In this document: positions 17,277 through 25,657 of the stretch, in pieces
Layout of the letters: each line of letters begins with the position of its first letter
Position numbering within the stretch: the stretch's first letter is position 1
Origin: Streptococcus sp. S784/96/1
Lineage (GTDB): Bacteria > Bacillota > Bacilli > Lactobacillales > Streptococcaceae
DNA: 64,000 nucleotides
Assembly (NCBI RefSeq): GCF_902729355.1
Contig: NZ_CACVCC010000008.1
Coordinates: 1-64,000 of the forward strand
Reading direction: 5' to 3'
Translations under genes and position numbers: made by a program
The notes under the pieces: model-generated
Seen by the model: only the letters and a program-made list of their open reading frames with translations
What the model was told of the DNA's origin: nothing
Databases searched by the model: none

Positions 17277-17428
17277 ATGCGATGAGCCGAATTTGCTATT
17301 CATCTAGAATGAGCAATTTTGCGCAGGGGAAATTATAAACGCAGGAGCGGATTTTGATTAGATGATGTGAACCTTCTAATCACATTCTTTTAGGAGAATG
17401 CCCCCGACGACCGTAAGGTCGTTTTTTT
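17277..17428 (+). ncRNA. Candidate structured small RNA or 5' leader (about 150 nt)
   Basis: Bounded by a good promoter and by a terminator ACGACC-GTAA-GGTCGT plus seven T (17407-17428). In between, several independent stems can be drawn: TTGCT...AGCAA with CAT/ATG inside (about 17294-17316), GATTAGA / TCTAATC (about 17356-17381), CATTCT / AGAATG (about 17383-17401), and GGGG (about 17326) possibly with CCCC (about 17401). It contains no reading frame. The layout suits either a stand-alone small RNA, such as the streptococcal 'asd' motif class, or a leader attenuator for the OsmC gene. I could not assign a known family from memory. Confidence 0.55.
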
Positions 17429-17470
17429 CATATCGTTTTTAGGAAATTTAGAATAATCGTGAAGGAGTAG

Positions 17471-17848
17471 ATGATGTATCAAACGAAAATTACTGGTGAT
17501 AAGCTTTATCATGCCGTGTCATCTGGTTATGGAAGCCCCATTGAAACATTTGGCTTTGTAGAAAAGGGGGAGACACCGATGAGTTTATTGGTGATTGCTT
17601 TATCGTCATGTGTAACTATGTGTATTCAAGGTTATTATAAGAGAAAGCATGGTCTTGAACGTTTTGATATGGAAACAGTTGCTTCTTATGACGATGGAAC
17701 ATTTGAATTGACCATCCAACTCCCTGCACAGCTTTTGGCAGAGACAAATCAGGAAGCTTTGAGAGATTATGCAGATCGCTACTGTCGCGTGAAGTCATTG
17801 TTACGTGAAGATGTCATTGTTTCAATGATGTTTGAGGGAGTATTATAA
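17471..17848 (+). CDS. OsmC/Ohr-family protein
   Basis: 125-aa member of the OsmC-like fold, which reduces organic hydroperoxides through a pair of Cys. The two conserved Cys regions are visible: SSCVTMCIQGYYKRKHG (about residues 46-62) and YCRVKSLL (about 106-113). GAAGGAG lies just before tandem ATGs at 17471 and 17474; either could be the start. It overlaps the AEC transporter start by one base, so they are translationally coupled. Upstream is a candidate structured RNA with terminator, which might attenuate this pair. Confidence 0.85.
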   Translation: MMYQTKITGDKLYHAVSSGYGSPIETFGFVEKGETPMSLLVIALSSCVTMCIQGYYKRKHGLERFDMETVASYDDGTFELTIQLPAQLLAETNQEALRDYADRYCRVKSLLREDVIVSMMFEGVL

Positions 17849-18768
17849 TGGCGATTTCTTTTTTAGTTTTTGAAAAATTAGTAGTTCTTTTTTTATTGAT
17901 GGGAATGGGGCTGCTTTTTGCTCAGCAAGGGATTTTTTCTAAAGCAGTAACTTTACAGCTTTCCAAATTATTGACAAAATTTGTAGCACCTAGTCTGTTT
18001 GTTTCCTCTTTTATAGCTTCAGAATTTTCTTGGGAAAAGCTGAGCAATCTTGGAGTAAGCGTCCTCTCAGCTTTTTTGATTTTAGGGATACGAATTGTTA
18101 TTGTTCATTTTCTCTTTCCTTCTGAACGTAATATGGATAAGTATGCTGTTAATTTTGCTAATGTTGGTTTTATGGGAACGCCTTTAGCTTTGGCAGTAGG
18201 TGGCAAAGAAGCTGTCTTTTACATATCAGCTTTTGTCATTGCTAATCAGTTGACTCAGTGGACTTATGGAATCTATTTGATTTCAAGGGATAAATCTGTG
18301 ATTAATGTTCGTTCGCTTTTAATTAATCCTGCAACTATTGGAACGGCAATCGGGATTTTTTTCTTTATGCTACCAATGGATTTACCTCAGGTTATCACGA
18401 ATGCAGTCGATTCGTTTGCGACGCTCAACACGCCTCTTTCAACCTTGGTTTTAGGTTCTTACTTTTATAAGGCAAGTCCGCGGAAAATTTTTCTTTACCC
18501 GCCTGCTTATCAAACAGCTTTTTGGCGCTTAGTAGGGACATCGATACTTAGTATCATGATAATTTGGCTTTTGCCAATAGCAGAGCAGGAGGTCAAGTTG
18601 GCGCTCAGCATTGCTTCAACAGCACCAGCAGCTATGAATACAGCCCTTTTAAGTCAAGTTTATGGAGGCGATTACGAATACGGTTCACGCTTAGTTTTAT
18701 TAACGACAACGCTCTCTCTTATAACAATTCCTTTAACAATGGGATTGGCTGGAATCTTGTATCTCTAA
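17848..18768 (+). CDS. AEC-family transporter (auxin-efflux-carrier-like permease)
   Basis: 306-aa membrane protein with about ten hydrophobic spans. Family features include the N-terminal half ending in FVAPSLFVSSFI, the NFANVGFMGTPLALAVGG segment, and the C-terminal ASTAPAAMNTALLSQVYGGD segment followed by two helices. Bacterial relatives export or exchange malate, lactate or similar organic anions; the substrate here is unknown. It is coupled to the upstream OsmC gene and followed by a terminator. Confidence 0.88.
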   Translation: MAISFLVFEKLVVLFLLMGMGLLFAQQGIFSKAVTLQLSKLLTKFVAPSLFVSSFIASEFSWEKLSNLGVSVLSAFLILGIRIVIVHFLFPSERNMDKYAVNFANVGFMGTPLALAVGGKEAVFYISAFVIANQLTQWTYGIYLISRDKSVINVRSLLINPATIGTAIGIFFFMLPMDLPQVITNAVDSFATLNTPLSTLVLGSYFYKASPRKIFLYPPAYQTAFWRLVGTSILSIMIIWLLPIAEQEVKLALSIASTAPAAMNTALLSQVYGGDYEYGSRLVLLTTTLSLITIPLTMGLAGILYL

Positions 18769-18776
18769 TCAAACAG

Positions 18777-18826
18777 AAAAAGACCTACTCAGTCATTTCT
18801 AGTAAATGATAGAATAGGTCTTTTTG
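18777..18826. terminator. Rho-independent terminator (bidirectional)
   Basis: AAAAAGACCTA...TAGGTCTTTTT with an inner TCATTT / AAATGA stem. It serves the AEC transporter on + and probably the small gene converging on -. Confidence 0.85.
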
Positions 18827-18845
18827 TTAACTTCAAAAGGTTACA

Positions 18846-19022
18846 TTAGCGTGATACACGACGACGTGCAGCTTTTTTACGATTTTCCTCGATAAAAGCA
18901 GCTTTCTTTTCTTCAGGTTCGATAATGGTTTTTTGGATTGCAAAAAGCGCACCAGCAGCGGCAACAACTGAACCAACAACACCAGTCACAAGACCTTTAA
19001 CAAAAGGATATTTTTTAGCCAT
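18846..19022 (-). CDS. DUF3042 family small membrane protein
   Basis: 58 aa, starting MAKKYPFVKGLVTGVVGSVV with one hydrophobic segment (about residues 8-30) and a charged C-terminal half, KKAAFIEENRKKAARRR. GGAGACACTCTT precedes the ATG. The sequence and size match the conserved Lactobacillales DUF3042 proteins, whose function is not known. It converges on the AEC transporter and is divergent from holA. It was found by reading the minus strand, as it is too short for usual ORF cut-offs. Confidence 0.85.
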   Translation of the reverse strand: MAKKYPFVKGLVTGVVGSVVAAAGALFAIQKTIIEPEEKKAAFIEENRKKAARRRVSR

Positions 19023-19100
19023 AAGAGTGTCTCCTATCTTCTTTAAGATACCTTAATCATAGCAAAATAGAGAAATTAGTCAAGTTTTAACTTCCTGTGG

Positions 19101-19113
19101 TATAATGATGTTA
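19101..19113 (+). promoter_or_regulatory. Extended -10 promoter abutting the holA start codon
   Basis: TGGTATAAT (TATAAT 19101-19106) ends 6 bases before ATG 19113, so transcription should start at or next to the ATG. There is no Shine-Dalgarno sequence, which suggests a leaderless transcript. Confidence 0.55.
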
Positions 19114-20153
19114 TGATTGCTATTGAAGAAATTGGTAAGCTAACCAAAGAAAAATTGTGGCTGATTACGGTCGTGACTGGTGAGGATTTAGGCCAGTATA
19201 GTCAGCTAAAAGAAGCTTTTATGAAGGCTATTGCATTTGATAAGGACGATTTGACCTATTCTTATTTTGATATGGCTGAAACTGATTATGCAACAGCTGA
19301 AATGGATTTGGAAAGTCTCCCTTTTTTTGCAGATGAAAAGGTTGTGATTTTTGATAATCTTCTAGACATTACAACAGATAGAAAATCTTATTTGGCTGAG
19401 CAAGAACTCAAACGATTTGAAGCTTATCTGGAGAATCCTGTGGAGACGACACGCCTTGTCATTATGGCGCCAGGAAAACTAGATGGTAAACGCCGTCTTG
19501 TCAAAATCCTGAAACGTGATGCTAGGATTTTTGAAGCTGGCCCTTTAAAAGAAGCAGAGCTGAGAACCTATTTTCAGAAATGGGCTCATAAGGAAGGATT
19601 GGCGTTTGAGTCAGGTGTTTTTGAAGAGCTCTTGATTAAGTCTAACTTTGATTTTTCTGATACCTCAAAAAATCTAGCTTTTCTCCAATCTTATAAGAAG
19701 CAGGGCACGGTGACACATGAGGATATTGCGCAAGCTATTCCCAAAAGCCTACAAGATAATTTATTTGACCTGACCCAGTATATCCTGTCTGGCAAGATTG
19801 ATGTTAGTCGTGAGTTGGTGAGGGACTTGCGACTTCAAGGGGAGGATGAGATTAAGCTGATTGCCATTATGCTTGGGCAGTTTCGTCTCTTTTTGCAGGT
19901 CAAGATTTTAGCTAGTCAGGGGAAACCTGAGCAGGCTATGGTAGCTGAGCTTTCTAGCTTGATAGGACGGAACGTCAATCCCTACCAAGTTAAATTTGCC
20001 ATGAGAGACAGTCGTAGCCTGTCACTGTCTTTTCTGAAAAAAGCTGTCGCAACGCTCATTGAATGCGATTATCAGATTAAGACAGGTGTTTATGACAAAG
20101 ATTATCTCTTTGAAGTGGCATTGTTGAAGATAGCGGGTTTAACGAAAAAATAA
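19113..20153 (+). CDS. holA: DNA polymerase III, delta subunit
   Basis: 346-aa subunit of the clamp loader, which opens the beta clamp for the replicative polymerase. The sequence follows the streptococcal HolA pattern: MIAIEEIGKLTKEKL start, LPFFADEKVVIFDN (about residues 69-82), APGKLDGKRRLVKILKR, and the helical C-terminal domain with LRLQGEDEIKLIAIMLGQFRLFLQVK. No ribosome binding site is seen; an extended -10 lies 6 bases upstream, so the message may be leaderless. In many streptococci sodA follows directly; here a 4.3-kb islet intervenes. Confidence 0.93.
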   Translation: MIAIEEIGKLTKEKLWLITVVTGEDLGQYSQLKEAFMKAIAFDKDDLTYSYFDMAETDYATAEMDLESLPFFADEKVVIFDNLLDITTDRKSYLAEQELKRFEAYLENPVETTRLVIMAPGKLDGKRRLVKILKRDARIFEAGPLKEAELRTYFQKWAHKEGLAFESGVFEELLIKSNFDFSDTSKNLAFLQSYKKQGTVTHEDIAQAIPKSLQDNLFDLTQYILSGKIDVSRELVRDLRLQGEDEIKLIAIMLGQFRLFLQVKILASQGKPEQAMVAELSSLIGRNVNPYQVKFAMRDSRSLSLSFLKKAVATLIECDYQIKTGVYDKDYLFEVALLKIAGLTKK

Positions 20154-20182
20154 TACATTAGAAATTGAACAAAATAAAAAGT

Positions 20183-20239
20183 ACTCTGTTGAGATCTTGT
20201 GAGAGCTACAAAGCTTATTGCATTTTAACAGAGTTTTTT
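20183..20239 (+). terminator. Terminator after holA
   Basis: ACTCTGTT / AACAGAGT with a 36-base loop containing a smaller AGCT dyad, then a T-run. The following 200 bases up to the TM2 gene are AT-rich and hold no gene. Confidence 0.65.
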
Positions 20240-20445
20240 GTTGCTTTTCTTGAAAAAGAAATTTAAAATCTAAAAAATTTTTCTAATTTTTTTCTAAAAA
20301 TAGCTTTCTGGCAAAATGCTTGCTAGGTGATGTGGTATCTTGAGAGAGTTAGAAATTTCTAGTGATTTTTTGAAGAGGTGCTTAGGTAATATAAAAAACT
20401 TGCGAAACTCTTCATAAAATAATGTCTAATAAAAAGGAGAAACTA

Positions 20446-20907
20446 ATGTATAAAATCATTAAAATTGAAGACGGTGTTGTTTATGTGGGGAAAAGTTCAG
20501 ATAGTCAGTTTATTGAAATTTCTCAGAATAATTTTGGTTTTGAACCTGTAGTTGGGGACTACGTAGAATTTTATAAAAATGGGGAAACTTATATTGTTTC
20601 GAAAGTTGATCAACTAGCTCAATTTGCTAATTTTCAAGGAGTAGGTGGTCAAAGTGATAAATCGAAAATTGTTGCTGCTATTTTAGCGTTTTTGGGAGCA
20701 TTTGGCTTTTATGAGTTTTATATTGGAAATACAGGTAAGGGTATTTTACGTGTTCTATTGACGATCGTCGGATCCATTCCTTTTATCTTACCACTGATGG
20801 TTTTGATGAACATAATATGGAATGTGATTAATATGATTCTAGTATTAACGTCAAAACCAGGAAGTAAGTGGCATCAAGATGCTCAAGGTAGAGAATTGAA
20901 AGATTAA
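20446..20907 (+). CDS. TM2-domain membrane protein
   Basis: 153 aa, start at ATG 20446 after AAAGGAG (an ATG at 20422 lacks a site). The N-terminal 65 residues form a soluble, beta-rich part (YKIIKIEDGVVYVG...FEPVVGDYVEFY). The C-terminal half is a TM2 domain: KIVAAILAFLGAFGFYEFYIGNTGKGILRVL and a second helix, a hairpin of two membrane spans found in many bacteria with no firm function. It starts a run of four same-strand genes, three of them lipoproteins, inserted between holA and sodA. Confidence 0.8.
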   Translation: MYKIIKIEDGVVYVGKSSDSQFIEISQNNFGFEPVVGDYVEFYKNGETYIVSKVDQLAQFANFQGVGGQSDKSKIVAAILAFLGAFGFYEFYIGNTGKGILRVLLTIVGSIPFILPLMVLMNIIWNVINMILVLTSKPGSKWHQDAQGRELKD

Positions 20908-20950
20908 TTCTTAGTAAAGAGAAATGTCATAACAATTGAGGAGTTTTGAT

Positions 20951-22054
20951 ATGAAAAAGAGTGTTTTAAGCCTTATTTTATTAAGTTCACTTTTGCTTGT
21001 AGCATGCCAGCAAAAGAGTGAGCCTGAGCTAGGTGAGAAGAAGGAAGTGACTACTTCTGCTGTCAGAGAAGATAAATCAAAATCATCTAGTGAGAACTCT
21101 GTGAACACTACAATGGATGAAGAGAAGAACCTAGCGACTTCTTTACTACTGGATCCAAGTACAGTTTCTGAGCAGGAGCTTAATTCATTTGCGAGTACTC
21201 CATTTAAGCTTTCTAGTATGGTGAAAGATGTTGTAGGAACCTATAGAGGAATATCTTATACTAATTCTTTTGCTGGTAATGAGTTATATGAGCTTAGGAT
21301 AAAAGAGGATGGAACTTATTTTAAAGTCACTCGACCTTTTATGCCGAAAGATTGGGCTGAAGATAGTAACAAAGTGTATTATCTTGATAATGCGAACACA
21401 ATGCAAGTGGTGAATAAAAGTGTTTCAATGGATGGTAAAGACTTTGTGTATGATGATCATTTTTCTGTAGAACAAGGGGTTCTGGTTGAAAAATTTGGTA
21501 AACTACACTTTATCTCACTTTACTATAAGGATTTAATTGATTATTACTATAATCAAGATGGATCAATGGATTTAGGAAAATCATTTGTTAGTGCCACAAT
21601 GGATTTACAAGGAATTCCTGACACAGAGAGTCGCTTAGAATCCTATGCGATATCATTATATTCAAATTATGAGAAAGAATTCTTTTTTGAAGAGGATAGT
21701 GACTATATCATGGATGGTAAAATCTTTTTTGGAGAAACAGAGTTAACGGAGTCTAATGAAGTGTCCCAGCTTGTATCAGAGGATTTAGATAGACTTGTTA
21801 CACCAGATCATGTGAAGGATATACTCAATAGTCCGAATGGTCTTTTCCAAGTGACTTTACATGGTGGTTGGGATGATTTAAAGGTATCTGAATTTACTGA
21901 TTATGATAAAATCTTTGAAAAAGATGGTGAAAAAGCTAAAGTAAGTTTTTCTATTAGAGATAAGAATTCAGGTGATATATATGTTTATCAACCTGGAAAA
22001 GTAAAGTATGCTGATGACCTAAATGGTACGTTTGTTTTGAGAGATTATAATTAA
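20951..22054 (+). CDS. Lipoprotein, function unknown (367 aa)
   Basis: Start at ATG 20951, preceded by TTGAGGAG. Signal MKKSVLSLILLSSLLLVACQ with lipobox LVAC (Cys19), then a Glu/Lys/Ser-rich linker to about residue 65. The body shows a GTYRGISYTNSFAGNELYELRIKEDGTYFKV segment that recalls lipocalin-like or DUF6287-type lipoprotein domains, and a second half rich in Asp/Glu. I do not recognise a defined family. It is second in the islet operon and 10 bases before the next lipoprotein. Confidence 0.75.
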   Translation: MKKSVLSLILLSSLLLVACQQKSEPELGEKKEVTTSAVREDKSKSSSENSVNTTMDEEKNLATSLLLDPSTVSEQELNSFASTPFKLSSMVKDVVGTYRGISYTNSFAGNELYELRIKEDGTYFKVTRPFMPKDWAEDSNKVYYLDNANTMQVVNKSVSMDGKDFVYDDHFSVEQGVLVEKFGKLHFISLYYKDLIDYYYNQDGSMDLGKSFVSATMDLQGIPDTESRLESYAISLYSNYEKEFFFEEDSDYIMDGKIFFGETELTESNEVSQLVSEDLDRLVTPDHVKDILNSPNGLFQVTLHGGWDDLKVSEFTDYDKIFEKDGEKAKVSFSIRDKNSGDIYVYQPGKVKYADDLNGTFVLRDYN

Positions 22055-22064
22055 GGGATAGCTC

Positions 22065-22508
22065 ATGGATAAAATGAAAAAAATAGTAGTAATGGTAGCG
22101 GTATTGGTTCTTACAAGTTTAACATTAGTCGCATGTGGAAAACCAGACATTAGTGGAAAGTGGTATTCGACAGATAATAGCAACGAGTTTCAAATGTATT
22201 TACAAATTAAAGATGATAAAGTGACTTTAAATTATGCCTTTGTTAATTACACTAAAGAAGGATTGTTTTCATCTGTTGAAAGTGAAGTGAAATCTGGGAA
22301 AATGTTGACAGGAAAAGTTATATCAGGATCAAAGATAGAGATTACGGAAACCTATCAAGTCGAAGGCGCTAAGGGAAATCCTTTTGATGGAGTAGAGGAG
22401 TTCAATTATTCACTGTCCAAAGACAAAGAAAGTTTAAGTTTGTCAATTGAGGGAGAAGAAAGTAGTTCCGACTTTGTCAAGAAAAATCCAGTTGCAACTT
22501 TGGAATGA
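22065..22508 (+). CDS. Small lipoprotein (147 aa), lipocalin-like
   Basis: MDKMKKIVVMVAVLVLTSLT leads to the lipobox LVAC (Cys about 25); ATG 22074 is an alternative start. The mature part GKWYSTDNSNEFQMYLQI...DDKVTLNYAF, ending in LSKDKESLSLSIEGEE, has the alternating pattern of a small beta-barrel. Streptococci carry many such 'GKWY' lipoproteins of unknown function. GGGATAG lies upstream of the ATG. It is downstream of another lipoprotein and overlaps nothing. Confidence 0.75.
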   Translation: MDKMKKIVVMVAVLVLTSLTLVACGKPDISGKWYSTDNSNEFQMYLQIKDDKVTLNYAFVNYTKEGLFSSVESEVKSGKMLTGKVISGSKIEITETYQVEGAKGNPFDGVEEFNYSLSKDKESLSLSIEGEESSSDFVKKNPVATLE

Positions 22509-22545
22509 TATTTTATATGAGAGTAAAGAAAAGGTTATTAATAAA

Positions 22546-23532
22546 ATGAAAAAAATCTTACTAGGTTTAATTTTGATTTCATCGATCACGTTAACAGCAT
22601 GTCAAAACAAGACTAACGAAAAAACATCGGTTTCAAAGGAAAGTAAGGTGACTACAACAACTGAAACGACTGCATCAACTACTGCTACACCAAAGGTTGA
22701 TGAAAGTTTGTATCAGACCATTATTGATCAGTATGCTACGGCTATTGGTTCAAACACGGCTAATCAAGAGTTGAACCCTCTAGCTGTGACGTATGCATCG
22801 GTGTATGACACGGCTACTGGCTATGCCTACCATGATTTTGATAAAAATGGGATTCGGGAGTTAGTCATAGGATTTTTACCAAGTAAAATAATACCTGCTC
22901 ATACAGTTACGGACATTTATACGATAACAAAAGACAATCAGTTGGTTCGTGTGACTTCAAAAGAATTAAATCTTGATATGATTGGGGAACGGATGACGCT
23001 TTGGCCGTTGGCTGATGGTAATTTTATATATGGCGGAAGTTCTGGGGATGGTTATCGTTGGTCAGCGACTGGGGATAAATTGGAGAAAATCGATACTCCA
23101 ACATCAACAGAAAGATTTGATCTTTCTAGTCTTGAATGGGCATCTGTTATCAAAGAAGCAGAACCACAAGTAGAAGTTGATTCATCTGTGGATGTAAATG
23201 CTTTGGTAGCTGGCGATTATGCTAGTCTTGCTGGCACATGGACAAATGCGAAGGGAGATGTCCTTGTCATTGATACCAGAGGCAATGTGACGAATAAAGA
23301 GTCTAACCGAATTGAAGTTAGAACCATTTCAGAGAATGGGCAAGCTTCTGGTAGCTATATTGCAGGGATGACAGGCGCAAATATCAGTATTTTTCCAGTT
23401 GGTGTATCTTTGACGAATTTTGCTAATCCAGAAGAAGTTGATATTAGTGATACATCTAAAGACAGAATTTTTATTACACAATCATTTAGGACACCTGAAG
23501 AAGCCGCAAATGAGATGTATTACCGTCAATAG
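22546..23532 (+). CDS. Lipoprotein with C-terminal DUF6287-like domain
   Basis: 328 aa from ATG 22546 (MKKILLGLILISSITLTACQ, lipobox LTAC, Cys19); a longer in-frame extension overlaps the previous gene and would bury the signal. A Thr/Ser-rich linker follows. The middle part, VYDTATGYAYHDFDKNGIREL, resembles Asp-rich calcium-loop-like repeats (DFDKNGIRELVIG). The C-terminal LAGTWTNAKGDVLVIDTRG... matches the DUF6287 type found in streptococcal lipoproteins. It is last in the lipoprotein run and a terminator follows. Confidence 0.75.
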   Translation: MKKILLGLILISSITLTACQNKTNEKTSVSKESKVTTTTETTASTTATPKVDESLYQTIIDQYATAIGSNTANQELNPLAVTYASVYDTATGYAYHDFDKNGIRELVIGFLPSKIIPAHTVTDIYTITKDNQLVRVTSKELNLDMIGERMTLWPLADGNFIYGGSSGDGYRWSATGDKLEKIDTPTSTERFDLSSLEWASVIKEAEPQVEVDSSVDVNALVAGDYASLAGTWTNAKGDVLVIDTRGNVTNKESNRIEVRTISENGQASGSYIAGMTGANISIFPVGVSLTNFANPEEVDISDTSKDRIFITQSFRTPEEAANEMYYRQ

Positions 23533-23561
23533 TGGATTAGTATAGTATTCATATCAATAAA

Positions 23562-23594
23562 AGCATCCGTGTCGAGAAGATTCGGATGTTTTTA
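23562..23594 (+). terminator. Rho-independent terminator
   Basis: AGCATCCG / CGGATGTTTTT; ends the TM2-lipoprotein unit. Confidence 0.7.
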
Positions 23595-23662
23595 GGAGTG
23601 ATAATCTATCCTTTATCTGATTTATTTTAGAATTAGGTTAGAATAATAGAAATGGAGGTATT

Positions 23663-24745
23663 ATGCTTCAAAAAGATAATAGTGGCAAGAGACAGATGAC
23701 AATGCTACTTCAGTTATTAGATGGTCAACAGTTAAATAAAAAAGAGTTGGAATTAATGTTTGGTGTGTCACCTCGTACCATTCAAAATGACATTGCCCAA
23801 ATTAAGCAAGTTTTGGAAGAATGTATTTCACAGCGCTATGATTTATTACTTGGAAGTAGTAATTTAATAGATTCCCTTACTGATCGCTTTCAAGTTCAAC
23901 TGAGAAAGTCGGGGGAAGGAGGGCAATATTTTGTTAAAGAAAATATTGCTAAACTATCAAGCTTCGGCAATTTATTATCTGCCAATGAAAGCTTTGCTAT
24001 TTTAAAAATTCTCCTTGAAAGTCGTGCATTATCAAATGATGAAATGTTTGGTCTAATTGACAGTATTGTTCAGATTGGTGACAATAATGAATACTTGAAA
24101 AATAGTATTTTGAATGAGCGATTTCACTATAAAGGTGTTCCAGACTCTCCGTTACTTGAAATACTAGGGATGATTAATGATGCTATTGAACAGCAATTAG
24201 AGATTAGTTTTGATTATACGAAGAATTTTGTAACTCATCATTTTAAGAAACTTCCAGAACAATTATATTTTCAAGATTTGTATTTTTATATGGTTTCTGA
24301 TCATCATACTAGTCAAGATGACCGTGATTTAACAAATTTAAATAAGTTTCGTGTTAATAATATGAAAAATATTCAGCTTCATGGTAAGAGAAGAAAGCTA
24401 GATTATAACAATCGCTTTCAAGCGGGTATTCTTCGTAATAACACGGGCGTGTGGGGGTATTTTGGGAAACCGATTACGTTGAGTATTGAATTTTACTATG
24501 ATCCAGTCTATGTGCTGGACCGTTTCCCAGGTGCTAAAATCATTTCGCAACATTTTGATGATGATCGACAACAGGTTGTGAGTCGTATTGATATAGCAAC
24601 AAATGATGGTTATGGTGTCAAAATGTGGCTTCTGATGCAGTCTGATCAATTGAAAATTTTGTCTCCAAAGTCAGTTAGAGATTACGTAATCCAGAGCGCT
24701 CGTAATATGCTAAATTATTACTCAGAAGATTTAGAAAAGAAGTGA
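23663..24745 (+). CDS. WYL-domain transcriptional regulator
   Basis: 360 aa. N-terminal winged helix-turn-helix: LQLLDGQQLNKKELELMFGVS followed by PRTIQNDIAQIKQVL (about residues 15-50). A middle region of about 120 residues is followed by a WYL-type domain (EQQLEISFDYTKNFVTHHFKKLPEQLYFQDLYFYMVSDH) and a C-terminal extension. WYL regulators bind a nucleic-acid or other ligand and often control defence, stress or metabolism. GGAGGTATT precedes the ATG. It has its own start region after a terminator and sits beside the lipoprotein islet and upstream of sodA; its target cannot be told from sequence. Confidence 0.82.
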   Translation: MLQKDNSGKRQMTMLLQLLDGQQLNKKELELMFGVSPRTIQNDIAQIKQVLEECISQRYDLLLGSSNLIDSLTDRFQVQLRKSGEGGQYFVKENIAKLSSFGNLLSANESFAILKILLESRALSNDEMFGLIDSIVQIGDNNEYLKNSILNERFHYKGVPDSPLLEILGMINDAIEQQLEISFDYTKNFVTHHFKKLPEQLYFQDLYFYMVSDHHTSQDDRDLTNLNKFRVNNMKNIQLHGKRRKLDYNNRFQAGILRNNTGVWGYFGKPITLSIEFYYDPVYVLDRFPGAKIISQHFDDDRQQVVSRIDIATNDGYGVKMWLLMQSDQLKILSPKSVRDYVIQSARNMLNYYSEDLEKK

Positions 24746-24815
24746 GCAAATCAGTTGAAAGCTCTGCCATTTTCCTATAAAATGAGACTAGAAAAACGAA
24801 ATGAGGAATTTAATC

Positions 24816-25421
24816 ATGGCAATTATTTTACCAGATTTACCATACGCTTACGATGCACTTGAGCCAGTTATTGATGCTGAAACAATGACCCTTCACCACG
24901 ATAAACACCACGCAACTTACGTGGCAAATGTGAATGCTGCGCTTGAAAAACACCCTGAAATCGGTGAAGATTTAGTGGCGCTCTTGTCAGATGTTGAGTC
25001 AATTCCAGCAGACATTCGTCAAGCAGTTATCAACAACGGTGGTGGTCACTTAAATCACGCTCTTTTCTGGGAACTCCTTTCACCAGAAAAAACAGAAATC
25101 ACAGCAGAAGTAGCAACAGCTATTGATGAAGCCTTTGGTTCATTTGACGCTTTCAAAGAGGCGTTCACAGTAGCAGCAACAACACGCTTTGGTTCAGGAT
25201 GGGCTTTCCTTGTTGTCAATGCAGAAGGTAAACTTGAAGTAGTATCAACACCAAATCAAGAAACACCAATTATGGATGGCAAACAACCAATCTTAGCACT
25301 TGACGTTTGGGAACATGCTTATTACCTCAACTACCGTAACGTACGTCCAAACTACATCAAAGCATTCTTTGAAATCATCAACTGGAATAAAGTTGATGAA
25401 CTCTATAAAGCAGCAAAATAA
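24816..25421 (+). CDS. sodA: Superoxide dismutase (Mn/Fe)
   Basis: 201-aa cytoplasmic enzyme converting superoxide to hydrogen peroxide and oxygen. Metal ligands are visible: His27 in [10 protein letters not shown], His near 81 in [13 protein letters not shown], and the Asp and His of [14 protein letters not shown] near 163-167. The start at ATG 24816 ([17 protein letters not shown]) follows ATGAGGA. The sequence is of the streptococcal SodA type. Immediately downstream lie a terminator and a short duplicate-like tail. Confidence 0.97.
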   Translation: MAIILPDLPYAYDALEPVIDAETMTLHHDKHHATYVANVNAALEKHPEIGEDLVALLSDVESIPADIRQAVINNGGGHLNHALFWELLSPEKTEITAEVATAIDEAFGSFDAFKEAFTVAATTRFGSGWAFLVVNAEGKLEVVSTPNQETPIMDGKQPILALDVWEHAYYLNYRNVRPNYIKAFFEIINWNKVDELYKAAK

Positions 25422-25470
25422 TTGGCGATGCTTTTCAAGTAAGACGATAATTCTTTCTTGAAAAGTTAGT

Positions 25471-25503
25471 AAGTCCTCTAGAAAAGTCTCATAGGACTTT
25501 TCG
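25471..25503 (+). terminator. sodA terminator
   Basis: AAGTCCT / AGGACTTTT with a 17-base loop. Confidence 0.7.
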
Positions 25504-25524
25504 CGTGACATCGAGCGCTTCTCC

Positions 25525-25578
25525 GATGGAGCTGAGGAGTGGAATAAAGTAACTGAATTGTACGCAGTAACTAGATAA
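25525..25578 (+). pseudogene. Short remnant resembling a SodA C-terminus
   Basis: A frame ending at TAA 25576-25578 reads DGAEEWNKVTELYAVTR, close to SodA's own ending [14 protein letters not shown] second terminator, AGAAC / GTTCT plus T-run (25586-25612), follows it. It looks like the tail of a duplicated or exchanged sodA copy, but the stretch is short. Confidence 0.35.
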
Positions 25579-25585
25579 TACTGAG

Positions 25586-25612
25586 AGAACTGGCTTTGGT
25601 CGGTTCTTTTTT
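25586..25612 (+). terminator. Second terminator downstream of sodA
   Basis: AGAACTG / CGGTTCT around GCTTTGGT, then TTTTTT. Confidence 0.6.
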
Positions 25613-25657
25613 GATGTTATTATTAGAGACTTCTTCAAATTTGGTTTATAATGACCA

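Noticed and set aside
17277..17428. T-box, FMN, TPP, lysine, glycine or purine riboswitch
   Set aside because: None of the consensus core sequences of these classes is present, so the RNA was left unassigned.
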